Assembly (NCBI GenBank): GCA_028823175.1
Contig: JAPKBZ010000030.1
Coordinates: forward strand, 1-49,801
Length of the DNA: 49,801 bases
Reading direction: 5' to 3'
Origin: Myxococcota bacterium
Lineage (GTDB): Bacteria > Myxococcota_A > UBA9160 > UBA4427
Within the stretch, counting starts at the first letter, position 1. The number at the start of each line of letters is the position of its first letter. Shown piece by piece: positions 1 through 7,021 of the stretch. The notes beneath the pieces were generated by a model, which was not told the origin of the DNA, ran no database searches, and saw only the letters and a program-made list of their open reading frames with translations. A program made the translations under genes and the position numbers.

Positions 1-49
1 AGACCGAACCCGGCATAGGCCTCAATCGTCGGGGCGGGTGGCGTAGGGC

Positions 50-592
50 TCAATAGTCCGGGCGGGTGTAGTTGATCCCCATCTTGACCCGAATCGCGAA
101 CGGGGCCACCAGCGGGTTGTAGTACACCCAGGGGTTTTCGTTCTCGATCAGTGGATTATCCCACTCGAAGAGGGCGCCCGCGTCCTCCACTGGATCGAAG
201 AGCGGCTCGATATCCGATTCCGACCCAAAGAGCAGGACGCCGGGAACCACCTCGAGCGTACCGGTCAGGATTCGAATCATTCCGCACCCGAAATTGAGCA
301 GGGTCAGCCAGCCCACGCCGGGAACCGCGTAGGCGACCCGAACGCCGGTGGAATCGTCCACATCCTCGAGGTTCCGGTAGACGGTATTAACGGCCTGCAC
401 GGGCGCCAGAAGCATGTCGAAGGGGCCCATCATGATATTGCCCAAGCCTCGGCGCAGGGTGTCCGGCGAAGCGGCGGCCGGTGTCCCCGACGACGCCAAG
501 ATCAGGATCAACACGAGGAGCCGCGCAGTTCGGGTCCCCAAAAGGCCTCGCGAGAGGCTTCCGGCCTGGCTTGGCTCGATTATTCGACTCAC
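50..592 (-). CDS. Exported protein, possibly exosortase-associated TIGR04073-like
   Basis: This is a 180-aa protein with an N-terminal hydrophobic segment (about residues 23-42, ending in an AAAS-type cleavage region), so it is probably exported. The mature part carries two related glycine-rich stretches, RRGLGNIMMGPFDM near residue 48 and GMIRILTGTLEV near residue 104. This doubled pattern resembles the small exosortase-system-associated proteins of TIGR04073. The match is from memory and is not certain. The start is GTG, preceded by GGAGGAG at 5-nt spacing, a strong ribosome binding site. The gene diverges from der across about 116 nt. Two proteins elsewhere in the window carry sorting-signal tails, which fits an exosortase-bearing genome, but no exosortase is present here. 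Otherwise it should be read as a hypothetical exported protein. Confidence 0.6.
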   Translation of the reverse strand: MSRIIEPSQAGSLSRGLLGTRTARLLVLILILASSGTPAAASPDTLRRGLGNIMMGPFDMLLAPVQAVNTVYRNLEDVDDSTGVRVAYAVPGVGWLTLLNFGCGMIRILTGTLEVVPGVLLFGSESDIEPLFDPVEDAGALFEWDNPLIENENPWVYYNPLVAPFAIRVKMGINYTRPDY

Positions 593-708
593 ACAAGCTC
601 CTCCGAGGCGACGGCGAGCAGCCTAGGCGGCGAGCGGTCCCCTTGTCAAGCGACCGAATCCGCCCCCTCCGTCGCAGGCGCTGAGCAGCGAGCTATCGTG
701 CACGCCCA

Positions 709-2061
709 ATGGAGTCCTCAGGCCCGATACCGATCATCGCCATCGTGGGGCGTCCCAACGTCGGCAAGTCCACTCTTTTCAACCGCTACGCCGGGTGGAG
801 GCGGGCACTGGTCGCCGATAGCCCGGGAATGACTCGGGACCGGATCGCGGAAGAGCTCGAGATCCAGGGCAGGGCGATCCGGCTGGTGGATACAGCGGGG
901 CTCGACCCCGATGCCGAGCGGGGTCTGCCCGCGGCCATCCAGGCCCAAGCCGAATCCGCTCTGCGCGATGCCGACGCGATCCTCTTCGTCGTGGATGGCA
1001 AAGCCGGCCTGCTGCCCGAGGACGAAAGCATCGCCCGGACCCTCCGGCGGACGCAAAAGCCTCTCTCGGTGGTCGTGAACAAGATCGACAACCCACGGCA
1101 CCACGAGGACCGAGTCCTCGATTTCTTCAGTCTTGGATTCGAACGCCTGCGCGGCGTGTCGGCCGAACACGGGGGAGGGGCCTTCGACGCCCTCGAGGAA
1201 CTCGTGGACGCGTTGCCCGCGCCCGAAGAGGACGCCGATACCGGCCAGACCGGCGTTCCCCGGCTGGCCCTCGTGGGGCGACCGAACGTCGGCAAGAGTT
1301 CGCTGATGAACCGACTCCTGGGCCACGAGCGGGTCGTGGTCTCGTCCGAGGCCGGGACGACGCGAGACTCCATCGATATCGAATTTGAATTCGAAGGCGA
1401 ACCCTTCATCCTCGTCGACACCGCCGGCTTGCGCCGGCCGGGACGCAGGGAGGGCACAGGCGAACGGATCGGCGCCCTGATGGCCGTCCGTGCCCTGGAG
1501 CGCGCCCAGGTCGCTCTTCTGGTCGTGGATCTCTCCGAGGGACTGACCGACCAGGACGCCCACGTGGCGAGACTCGCGCGAGATATGGGGATCGCCGTGG
1601 TGGTGGTCGCCAATAAGCGAGACTGCGTGACGGGCGAGGCCCGCAAGGAAATCCTCGAGGGCGTCAAGCACGGCCTTCGCTTCATCGAGGATGCCCCCAT
1701 CGTTTCCTTGTCCGCCCTCACCGGCGCCAGTGTGGGCAAACTTCTCCCGGTGGTGCAGCGCGTCGCCGAGGCGGGCGCCAAGCGAATTCCCACCGCAGAA
1801 CTCAACCGCTGGCTCGAGGATTCCATCCGCAAACACGATCCCGGAATGGCGAGAAAAGGGCCGAAGACGAGACCCCTAAAATTCCTCTACGCATCGCAAA
1901 TTGGGGTTCAACCCCCTCGTTTTATCATTTTCTGCACTGACCCAGAGTCCGTTGGCGTCTCTTATCGGCGTTACCTCGAAAACCAGCTCCGCTCGAGTTT
2001 CGGGTTCGAGGGCTCACCGTTGCGCCTCCACCTGCGGGCCCGCAAAAGCGGCCGATCTTAA
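709..2061 (+). CDS. der: Ribosome biogenesis GTPase Der (EngA)
   Basis: This 450-aa protein has the family's usual two tandem GTPase domains and a C-terminal KH-like domain. Domain 1 shows G1 GRPNVGKS (residues 14-21), G3 DTAG (61-64) and G4 NKID near 125. Domain 2 repeats GRPNVGKS near 190, DTAG near 238 and NKRD near 303. The C-terminus has the family's YLENQLR and FGFEGSPLRL segments. Der binds the 50S subunit late in assembly and hydrolyses GTP. The ATG at 709 has only a weak upstream Shine-Dalgarno sequence, but it places the G1 motif at the normal distance from the N-terminus. The next gene is a YfgM-like TPR protein; in enterobacteria yfgM, bamB and der are neighbours, so the pairing is partly conserved while bamB is missing. 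Confidence 0.97.
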   Translation: MESSGPIPIIAIVGRPNVGKSTLFNRYAGWRRALVADSPGMTRDRIAEELEIQGRAIRLVDTAGLDPDAERGLPAAIQAQAESALRDADAILFVVDGKAGLLPEDESIARTLRRTQKPLSVVVNKIDNPRHHEDRVLDFFSLGFERLRGVSAEHGGGAFDALEELVDALPAPEEDADTGQTGVPRLALVGRPNVGKSSLMNRLLGHERVVVSSEAGTTRDSIDIEFEFEGEPFILVDTAGLRRPGRREGTGERIGALMAVRALERAQVALLVVDLSEGLTDQDAHVARLARDMGIAVVVVANKRDCVTGEARKEILEGVKHGLRFIEDAPIVSLSALTGASVGKLLPVVQRVAEAGAKRIPTAELNRWLEDSIRKHDPGMARKGPKTRPLKFLYASQIGVQPPRFIIFCTDPESVGVSYRRYLENQLRSSFGFEGSPLRLHLRARKSGRS

Positions 2062-2174
2062 AAAGGTGCAAATCAAGTCGGGTTGCAAAAAGAATTTAGT
2101 CGAACTCCCGCTCTGCTCCGATACAATCCGCGCCCGAAGGCATGTAGTCGAGTGCCCAAAACTCTCCCCCCGAC

Positions 2175-2951
2175 ATGAGGACGAGACCATTGGCCCGCCG
2201 TAGTAGAAGACCGATCCAAGAGGGATCCGCCGCCGGAACCCTCGACGAAATCGAATCCGCAGGCGACCGCTTGGTCGTCTGGCTCGCTAAAAACCAACGC
2301 TTGTTGCTGGCCATCGCCGCGGGGATCCTGCTCGCGGCCGGCGGATGGGGCTACGCATCCACGACCAGCCAGGAAACATCCTCGGCCGCCGATGCAGCCC
2401 TGGCCGCCGCCCAGAATGAATACCGCACCGCAATGGGCGGCCAGCCCGGGGAGATGACCATCCCGGAACCGGCGAACCCCGAAGCCGCCCGGCAGATCCG
2501 CGAAGAATTCGCCGCACGCTTCGCCCAAGTAGGCCAGGATCACCTAGGCACCGGGCCAGGCGCCGTGGCTTTTCTCGAAACGGGCAAGATCCAGCAAGCC
2601 TTGGGGAACGCCCCGGCAGCGATTGCTTCGTATACCACCGGGCTCGATTCACTGCCCGAGGCCGATGCCCTCCGGGGATTCCTGTGGACCCGCCTGGGAT
2701 CGGTCTACGAGGCCGACGGCCAATGGGCGGAGGCCGCCGAAGTCTATGCCAAAGCCGGAGCCCTCAAGGGCTACGCGATTCGCGCGGGCGCGTCGGCATC
2801 CGCGATCCGCAGCTACATCCACGCGGGCCAGCCGAGCGCGGCGCTCGGACTGGCGGATCAGTTGCAGGCGTCGGCACCCGGTTTTGTTCTCGCCGAATCG
2901 CTCCAGGCCGAGGTGGCCGAGCTCCGTTACGCCGCCGCTCAGGCGGATTAG
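2175..2951 (+). CDS. YfgM-like membrane-anchored TPR protein
   Basis: This 258-aa protein has a basic N-terminus, one transmembrane helix at about residues 38-58 (LLLAIAAGILLAAGGWGY) and a C-terminal region of tetratricopeptide-like helices. Repeat-type signatures include LETGKIQQALGNAPAAIASY and LGSVYEADGQWAEAAEVY. This is the architecture of YfgM (PF09976), an inner-membrane protein with its TPR domain in the periplasm that accompanies the SecYEG translocon and periplasmic chaperones. Position directly after der supports the call, since the two are neighbours in enterobacteria. The ATG at 2175 lacks a strong ribosome binding site. Sequence identity to YfgM could not be measured, so the safe description is a membrane-anchored TPR protein. 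Confidence 0.7.
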   Translation: MRTRPLARRSRRPIQEGSAAGTLDEIESAGDRLVVWLAKNQRLLLAIAAGILLAAGGWGYASTTSQETSSAADAALAAAQNEYRTAMGGQPGEMTIPEPANPEAARQIREEFAARFAQVGQDHLGTGPGAVAFLETGKIQQALGNAPAAIASYTTGLDSLPEADALRGFLWTRLGSVYEADGQWAEAAEVYAKAGALKGYAIRAGASASAIRSYIHAGQPSAALGLADQLQASAPGFVLAESLQAEVAELRYAAAQAD

Positions 2952-3130
2952 GAACCCGGCCCGATCTCTTGGGGCCTCGCACGGGCGATCTGTCCCGTTT
3001 GAGGCCCTCAGGTCCGGCTCGGATTGCGGCCCTGCATAGGACCCGTTTCAGGGCCTTTCAGGGGTCAATTGCGGGCGAAGATCGGACGGCAGGCGCCGGG
3101 ATCGGGCAATCTGTCCTCTCGTGAATCAAT

Positions 3131-3136
3131 TATAAT
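3131..3136 (+). promoter_or_regulatory. Candidate -10 element in an AT-rich island
   Basis: A perfect TATAAT lies in a sharply AT-rich stretch (about 3121-3175) that stands out from its GC-rich surroundings, upstream of the UAP1-like gene. The position 17 nt upstream reads AATCTG, so there is no good -35 and activator help would be needed. The full 2952-3339 interval otherwise holds no convincing gene. The UAP1-like reading frame stays open back to an ATG at 3157, but that extra part is proline-rich and unlike the family. Confidence 0.35.
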
Positions 3137-3339
3137 AACGTCCGATAAGATAGATTATGTTAAATAGGAAATTATGCTCTCAGGGAAGTCCCCAGCGCAC
3201 CGCCCCCCCAGGAGCCCCGCTTCCCGGCCCCGAGGCCACCGCTTGGGGGCCCGCCCGCCGAATCGAGCCCCGACTTCTTTCGCCGCCCCCCGGGCCTGTG
3301 CTATTAGCGCCTCAACCCGAGAGGAGAGCTAGAACGCCC

Positions 3340-4776
3340 GTGGCGATTTCCCAGGATGCCGAAATGAATGCTCTTCGCGTGGGCTTCGCGATTCACGAAC
3401 AGGAGCACGTTTTCGACCATTGGGCGGAACTCGGCGAGCCCGAGCGCTCCGTCCTGCTCCGCCAGGCCCGGCGTATCGGAGCGAGCCTGGACGAGTTCGT
3501 CGATGCCCACCGCCGCGCCCTTGCCGAACTGGAGGCCGGCCTCGAGCCCGCTTCGATCCAGCCTCCCGAAACCGTCTGTCTCCCCGAGCACGGAGGCGAC
3601 ACCCAGCGGCTCGAGAGCGCCCGGGAACGCGGCCTTGAGCTCCTGACTGCCGGGCGCGTCGCCGCTCTGGTGGTGGCCGGCGGCCAGGGAACACGGTTGG
3701 GCTACCCGGGCCCCAAGGGGGCCTTTCCCGTCGGTCCCGTTTCCGACCGCAGCCTCTTCCGACTCCAGGCCCAGAAAATTCGCGGGCTGGCGCGACGAAC
3801 GAGCCGAAGTATTCCCTGGTACGTGATGACGAGTCCGGCCACCGACGCCGCAACTCGGGCCCTCTTCGAAGCCGAGGACAATTTTGGCCTCGCCGCCGAA
3901 GATGTCCGCATATTCAGCCAGGGCATGTTGCCCGCCTGGGATTTCGAAGGTCGGCTCATTCTCGAGGCCCCTGGACGGATCGCCGAGAGCCCCAACGGGC
4001 ATGGGGGCTCGCTGACCGCCCTCGCCGAGGCGGGAATTCTCGAGGATATGCGGAAACGGGGGATCGACCGCCTGTTCTACTATCAGGTCGACAACCCCCT
4101 CGTCCGCATGGCGGACCCCGTCTTCCTGGGCCTGCACGAGGCCGCCGAGGCCGAAATGTCGTGCAAGGTCGTCCGCAAACAAGACCCCATGGAGAAGGTC
4201 GGCGTGGTCGCGGAGATCGCCGGTGAGCCCGCGGTGATCGAGTACACCGAACTTTCCGAGGAGCTCCGCTACGCCCAGGACGCCCGGGGCCAGCTGCTCT
4301 ACTGGGCCGGAAATATCGCGATTCACATCTTCAATCTGGACTTTTTGCACCGGATTGCGGAGGAAAGCACCACCCTGTTGCCCGTCCATGCTTCGGCAAA
4401 GAGGATCGAGAGCGTAAATTCCGCGGCCGAAGGCCGTGCATCTCGCGATCCAAATGGCTACAAGCTGGAACGCTTTGTGTTCGACGCCCTGCCCCAGGCG
4501 GCGAGAACTTGCGTGATGGAGGTGCGAGCCAGCGAGGAGTTTTCACCGATCAAGAACGCCGAGGGGAAGGAATCGCCCGATTCTTCTCGAGCGGCTCTTA
4601 TCGCTTGCTACCGAAATTGGTTAAGAGGGGTCCAAATCCCCACATCAGGGGAAGCGCCGTTCATCGAAATCGATCATTCGATCATCGATTCTGAAGAGGA
4701 AGCCATCAGCACTGGCATTACCGGGTTGGCGGATGCCGGAAAGGCCATTCTCGTTTCTACAGGAATTAGCCCATGA
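3340..4776 (+). CDS. UAP1-like UDP-sugar pyrophosphorylase (UDPGP family)
   Basis: This 478-aa protein is closer to eukaryotic UDP-N-acetylhexosamine pyrophosphorylase (UAP1/AGX) than to bacterial GlmU or GalU. Visible family landmarks are the nucleotide-binding loop VVAGGQGTRLG (about 111-121), PKGAFPVG, IPWYVMTS, the uracil-site region FSQGMLPAWDFEG, PNGHGGSLTAL, QVDNPLVRMADP, KVVRKQDPMEKVGVV and WAGNIAIHIF. The reaction would be UTP plus hexose-1-phosphate (N-acetylglucosamine or glucose) giving the UDP-sugar and pyrophosphate; the sugar cannot be read from sequence. I chose GTG 3340 because GAGGAGAG lies 11 nt upstream; ATG 3364 is an alternative, and the open frame back to ATG 3157 is not supported. 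The stop overlaps the next start by 4 nt (ATGA), which implies translational coupling. Confidence 0.88.
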   Translation: MAISQDAEMNALRVGFAIHEQEHVFDHWAELGEPERSVLLRQARRIGASLDEFVDAHRRALAELEAGLEPASIQPPETVCLPEHGGDTQRLESARERGLELLTAGRVAALVVAGGQGTRLGYPGPKGAFPVGPVSDRSLFRLQAQKIRGLARRTSRSIPWYVMTSPATDAATRALFEAEDNFGLAAEDVRIFSQGMLPAWDFEGRLILEAPGRIAESPNGHGGSLTALAEAGILEDMRKRGIDRLFYYQVDNPLVRMADPVFLGLHEAAEAEMSCKVVRKQDPMEKVGVVAEIAGEPAVIEYTELSEELRYAQDARGQLLYWAGNIAIHIFNLDFLHRIAEESTTLLPVHASAKRIESVNSAAEGRASRDPNGYKLERFVFDALPQAARTCVMEVRASEEFSPIKNAEGKESPDSSRAALIACYRNWLRGVQIPTSGEAPFIEIDHSIIDSEEEAISTGITGLADAGKAILVSTGISP

Positions 4777-5534
4777 GCCCGACTAAGAAGAGCGCGAAGA
4801 AAAAACCCGCCCAGGCCAATAAGAAGGCGGCCGCGAAGCAAAAGGCAGCGGCCAAGAAGAAGGCTGCCGCCGTAGCGACTTCGCGAAAGAAGGTCGCCGC
4901 GGTCAAGAAGAAGGCAGCGGCCGCGAAGAAAAAAACGGCCGCAATCAAGAAAAAAGCGGCCGCAATCAAGAAAAAAGAGGCTGCGAAGAAAACTGCAGCG
5001 GCCGCGAAGAAGAAGGCCGAAATCGACGCCGCGCGCAAGAAGGTCGTTGAGGCCAAAAAAGCCGCGGCTCTCGAGGCCAAGAAGAAGGCCGAAGCCGAAA
5101 AGCGCGCCAAGGCCGCTGAAACCGCCCGAAAGAAAGAGGAGCAGGCGCAACTCGCCGCCCAGAAGAAGCTCGACAAGGCCCGGGCCAAGGTTCCGCCCCC
5201 GACGGGGCCCCAGCACCCCACCCGGGGCTACAAATACGAGTGCTTCGGCTGCGGTCTCAAGTTCTACGACATGAATCGCCCTGAACCGACCTGCCCGACT
5301 TGTAACGAGGATCAGCGCGACCGCCCCGTCAACGCCCGGACACCGACGCCAGCGGCCCGCAAGGCCCGAGCCGTGCGCCCCATGGCACCCCTGCTCGACG
5401 AGGACGAGACGGAACTCCGGCCCGGTACAGGCGAGGAAGGCGACGAGGGACCCGCGGCCGACGAACGCACCCCGGACCCCGCGGGCGCGATCTTCGACGA
5501 CGTCGGAACCGCCACGGAAACCGACGAGACCTAG
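4773..5534 (+). CDS. Histone H1-like Lys/Ala-rich protein with FYDLN-type zinc ribbon
   Basis: This 253-aa protein has three parts. Residues 1-140 are almost entirely Lys and Ala with some Arg and Glu (KKAAAKQKAAAKKK-type repeats), like bacterial histone H1-like proteins and likely to bind nucleic acid. Residues 155-180 form a compact CxxC-x13-CxxC zinc ribbon (Cys157, 160, 174, 177) containing FYDMN, which resembles the FYDLN motif of TIGR02300. Residues 205-253 are strongly acidic, as in that family. The usual FYDLN proteins lack the long basic arm, so this looks like a fusion. It overlaps the UAP1-like gene by 4 nt, so the two are co-translated. The zinc ribbon could alternatively be a regulatory FmdB-like ribbon. 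Function is unknown. Confidence 0.75.
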   Translation: MSPTKKSAKKKPAQANKKAAAKQKAAAKKKAAAVATSRKKVAAVKKKAAAAKKKTAAIKKKAAAIKKKEAAKKTAAAAKKKAEIDAARKKVVEAKKAAALEAKKKAEAEKRAKAAETARKKEEQAQLAAQKKLDKARAKVPPPTGPQHPTRGYKYECFGCGLKFYDMNRPEPTCPTCNEDQRDRPVNARTPTPAARKARAVRPMAPLLDEDETELRPGTGEEGDEGPAADERTPDPAGAIFDDVGTATETDET

Positions 5535-5555
5535 ACCGCCTGACCGGGGGCGGGC

Positions 5556-6017
5556 TCAGCGCCAGTCGACGAGGCGTCGGATCTCGACGCGCAGCGCGGG
5601 GAATGCGGCCTGCCGGCGGGCGAGTTCGGTGTCGACCTCGGCGAGGCGAGCGGCGCTCTGAGCCCAATCGGCCCGGGCGGCGCGGAGTGCGTCCGCCCTC
5701 GCCTGGCTGGCCTCGAATCTTTGGATGCGCGGCCGAAGGCCGTCTTCGTTAGGCCCGGCCGACGCGCCCGCCAAGCCCCCGCGGCCCCCGGACTCGGCCC
5801 GACGCGCCGACTCGACTTCCGCCGCATACGCCTCGCGAAGCGCATCGAGGTCCGCTGTGGCATAGCCAGCAAAAGGCAGGCTTCGCGGGTTGTCGCGATC
5901 GGCTCGGGCATTGCGGCTGTAGTTCCATGCCCCAAGAGCGAGAGCAGCCACCAGGAGCAGGACTAGGGGGCTCACCCTTCCGAGGTGCGCCCGGGAGCTT
6001 GCGCCCGCCGCCCTCAT
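5556..6017 (-). CDS. Small membrane-anchored coiled-coil protein
   Basis: This 153-aa protein has one N-terminal transmembrane helix (about residues 15-31, VSPLVLLLVAALALGAW) followed by alanine-, arginine- and glutamate-rich helices (57-77 and 95-150) with a heptad-like pattern, so a coiled coil projecting from the membrane is likely. I do not recognise a family. The ATG at 6017 overlaps the PfkB stop codon by 4 nt (ATGA), which fixes the start and shows that it is the last gene of the transglycosylase-PfkB operon. It ends 21 nt from the stop of the convergent FYDLN-like gene. A role at the cell envelope is inferred only from the membrane anchor and the operon partner. Confidence 0.65.
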   Translation of the reverse strand: MRAAGASSRAHLGRVSPLVLLLVAALALGAWNYSRNARADRDNPRSLPFAGYATADLDALREAYAAEVESARRAESGGRGGLAGASAGPNEDGLRPRIQRFEASQARADALRAARADWAQSAARLAEVDTELARRQAAFPALRVEIRRLVDWR

Positions 6018-7021
6018 CCCGGTCGACCTGGGGGGATACGCTCGCCCCGGCGCAGGAGGCCCTCGAGTTCGACGAAATCCGGCAAGCCCGTCTGGGCGCC
6101 CAAGGCCGTGCAGGCCAGACCGGCCACGGCGTTCGCCGCCGCCAGAGCCCGGTGCTCGCCGAGCCTCTGGAGGATCCCCCAGATCAGGCCCGCGTGAAAC
6201 GCGTCGCCCGCACCGGTGGTGTCGCGAACGTCGACCTTCCAGGCGGGGCTGTGAGTCTCCCCCTGGCTCGAAATCGCCCAGGCTCCGCGGTCTCCGCAGG
6301 TCGCCACCGCCAAGCGGCAAACGCCCCCGGCCAAGCGCCTGAGGCCATCCAGGATCTCTCCAGTCCCGCCCCAATCCCGGGCAAAGGCTTCCGAGACCAC
6401 GGGGAAATGGATCCGCGCGAGCAATTTTTCCAACCCTTCCCCGGTCTGGTCGGCATCGAGCATTACCGGCCGGCCCGCTTCCTCCGCGACCGAAGCTGCC
6501 CAGAGACTCGCCTCGGGATCGCTGGCATCGAGGTGCAGCAACCCCGCACCCTCGACACGACGACGATCGAGCTGGCTATGGTCGATTCTCAGGGTAGGAT
6601 CGCGCCGGGCCAGAACGCTCCTGCCCCCATCCCGGGCGCGAACCAGGATCAGCGCGCTTCGGGTGCGGGCCCCGGGCACGGACTGGACGCCCGAAAGGTC
6701 GATGCCGGCCGCGCGCAACGGGGCCAGCACCGCCTCGGCCTCAGGATCGGCGCCCACGGCGCCGATATACCCAGCGCTCAGCCCCAGACGAGTACAGGCC
6801 AGCAGCGCACTCGCAACCTGCCCCCCGGCCGCGGTCGACGAATCCAGGGCCTCCTGTTTGCCGCCGGCCACGGGCCAATCGAGCACGCCCACCAGCCGAT
6901 CCAGGGAGTTTTCTCCCAGACCGAGGACGTCGACCTCGCGGGGTCGGCCCTCGAACGACCACAGCGGACGCTCCGAGGAGCCCCCGTTCTCCGGACGCGG
7001 CCCGCTCGGTCCTGTGCCCAT
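6014..7021 (-). CDS. PfkB-family carbohydrate kinase
   Basis: This 335-aa sugar or nucleoside kinase is of the ribokinase/PfkB family. The C-terminal signature DTTGAGDAFHAGL carries the catalytic Asp and the anion-hole GAGD, and the N-terminal signature region is TAAGGQVASALLA, a variant of the usual GGN-x-N-x-A. Substrate-site features such as VGADPEAE and the DADQT segment are also typical. The substrate cannot be assigned; phosphorylation at a primary hydroxyl using ATP is the family reaction. The ATG at 7021 shares its A with the stop codon of the upstream transglycosylase (TGATG), and the 3' end overlaps the next gene by 4 nt. The tight operon with a murein transglycosylase hints at salvage or turnover of a cell-wall-derived sugar. 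That is inference. Confidence 0.9.
   Translation of the reverse strand: MGTGPSGPRPENGGSSERPLWSFEGRPREVDVLGLGENSLDRLVGVLDWPVAGGKQEALDSSTAAGGQVASALLACTRLGLSAGYIGAVGADPEAEAVLAPLRAAGIDLSGVQSVPGARTRSALILVRARDGGRSVLARRDPTLRIDHSQLDRRRVEGAGLLHLDASDPEASLWAASVAEEAGRPVMLDADQTGEGLEKLLARIHFPVVSEAFARDWGGTGEILDGLRRLAGGVCRLAVATCGDRGAWAISSQGETHSPAWKVDVRDTTGAGDAFHAGLIWGILQRLGEHRALAAANAVAGLACTALGAQTGLPDFVELEGLLRRGERIPPGRPG

Noticed and set aside
718..1836. Long minus-strand open frames opposite der
   Set aside because: They mirror the GC-rich codon structure of der and show no family motifs.
3157..3339. 61-residue N-terminal extension of the UAP1-like protein from ATG 3157
   Set aside because: Proline-rich, unlike the family, and the GTG 3340 start has a GAGGAGAG site.
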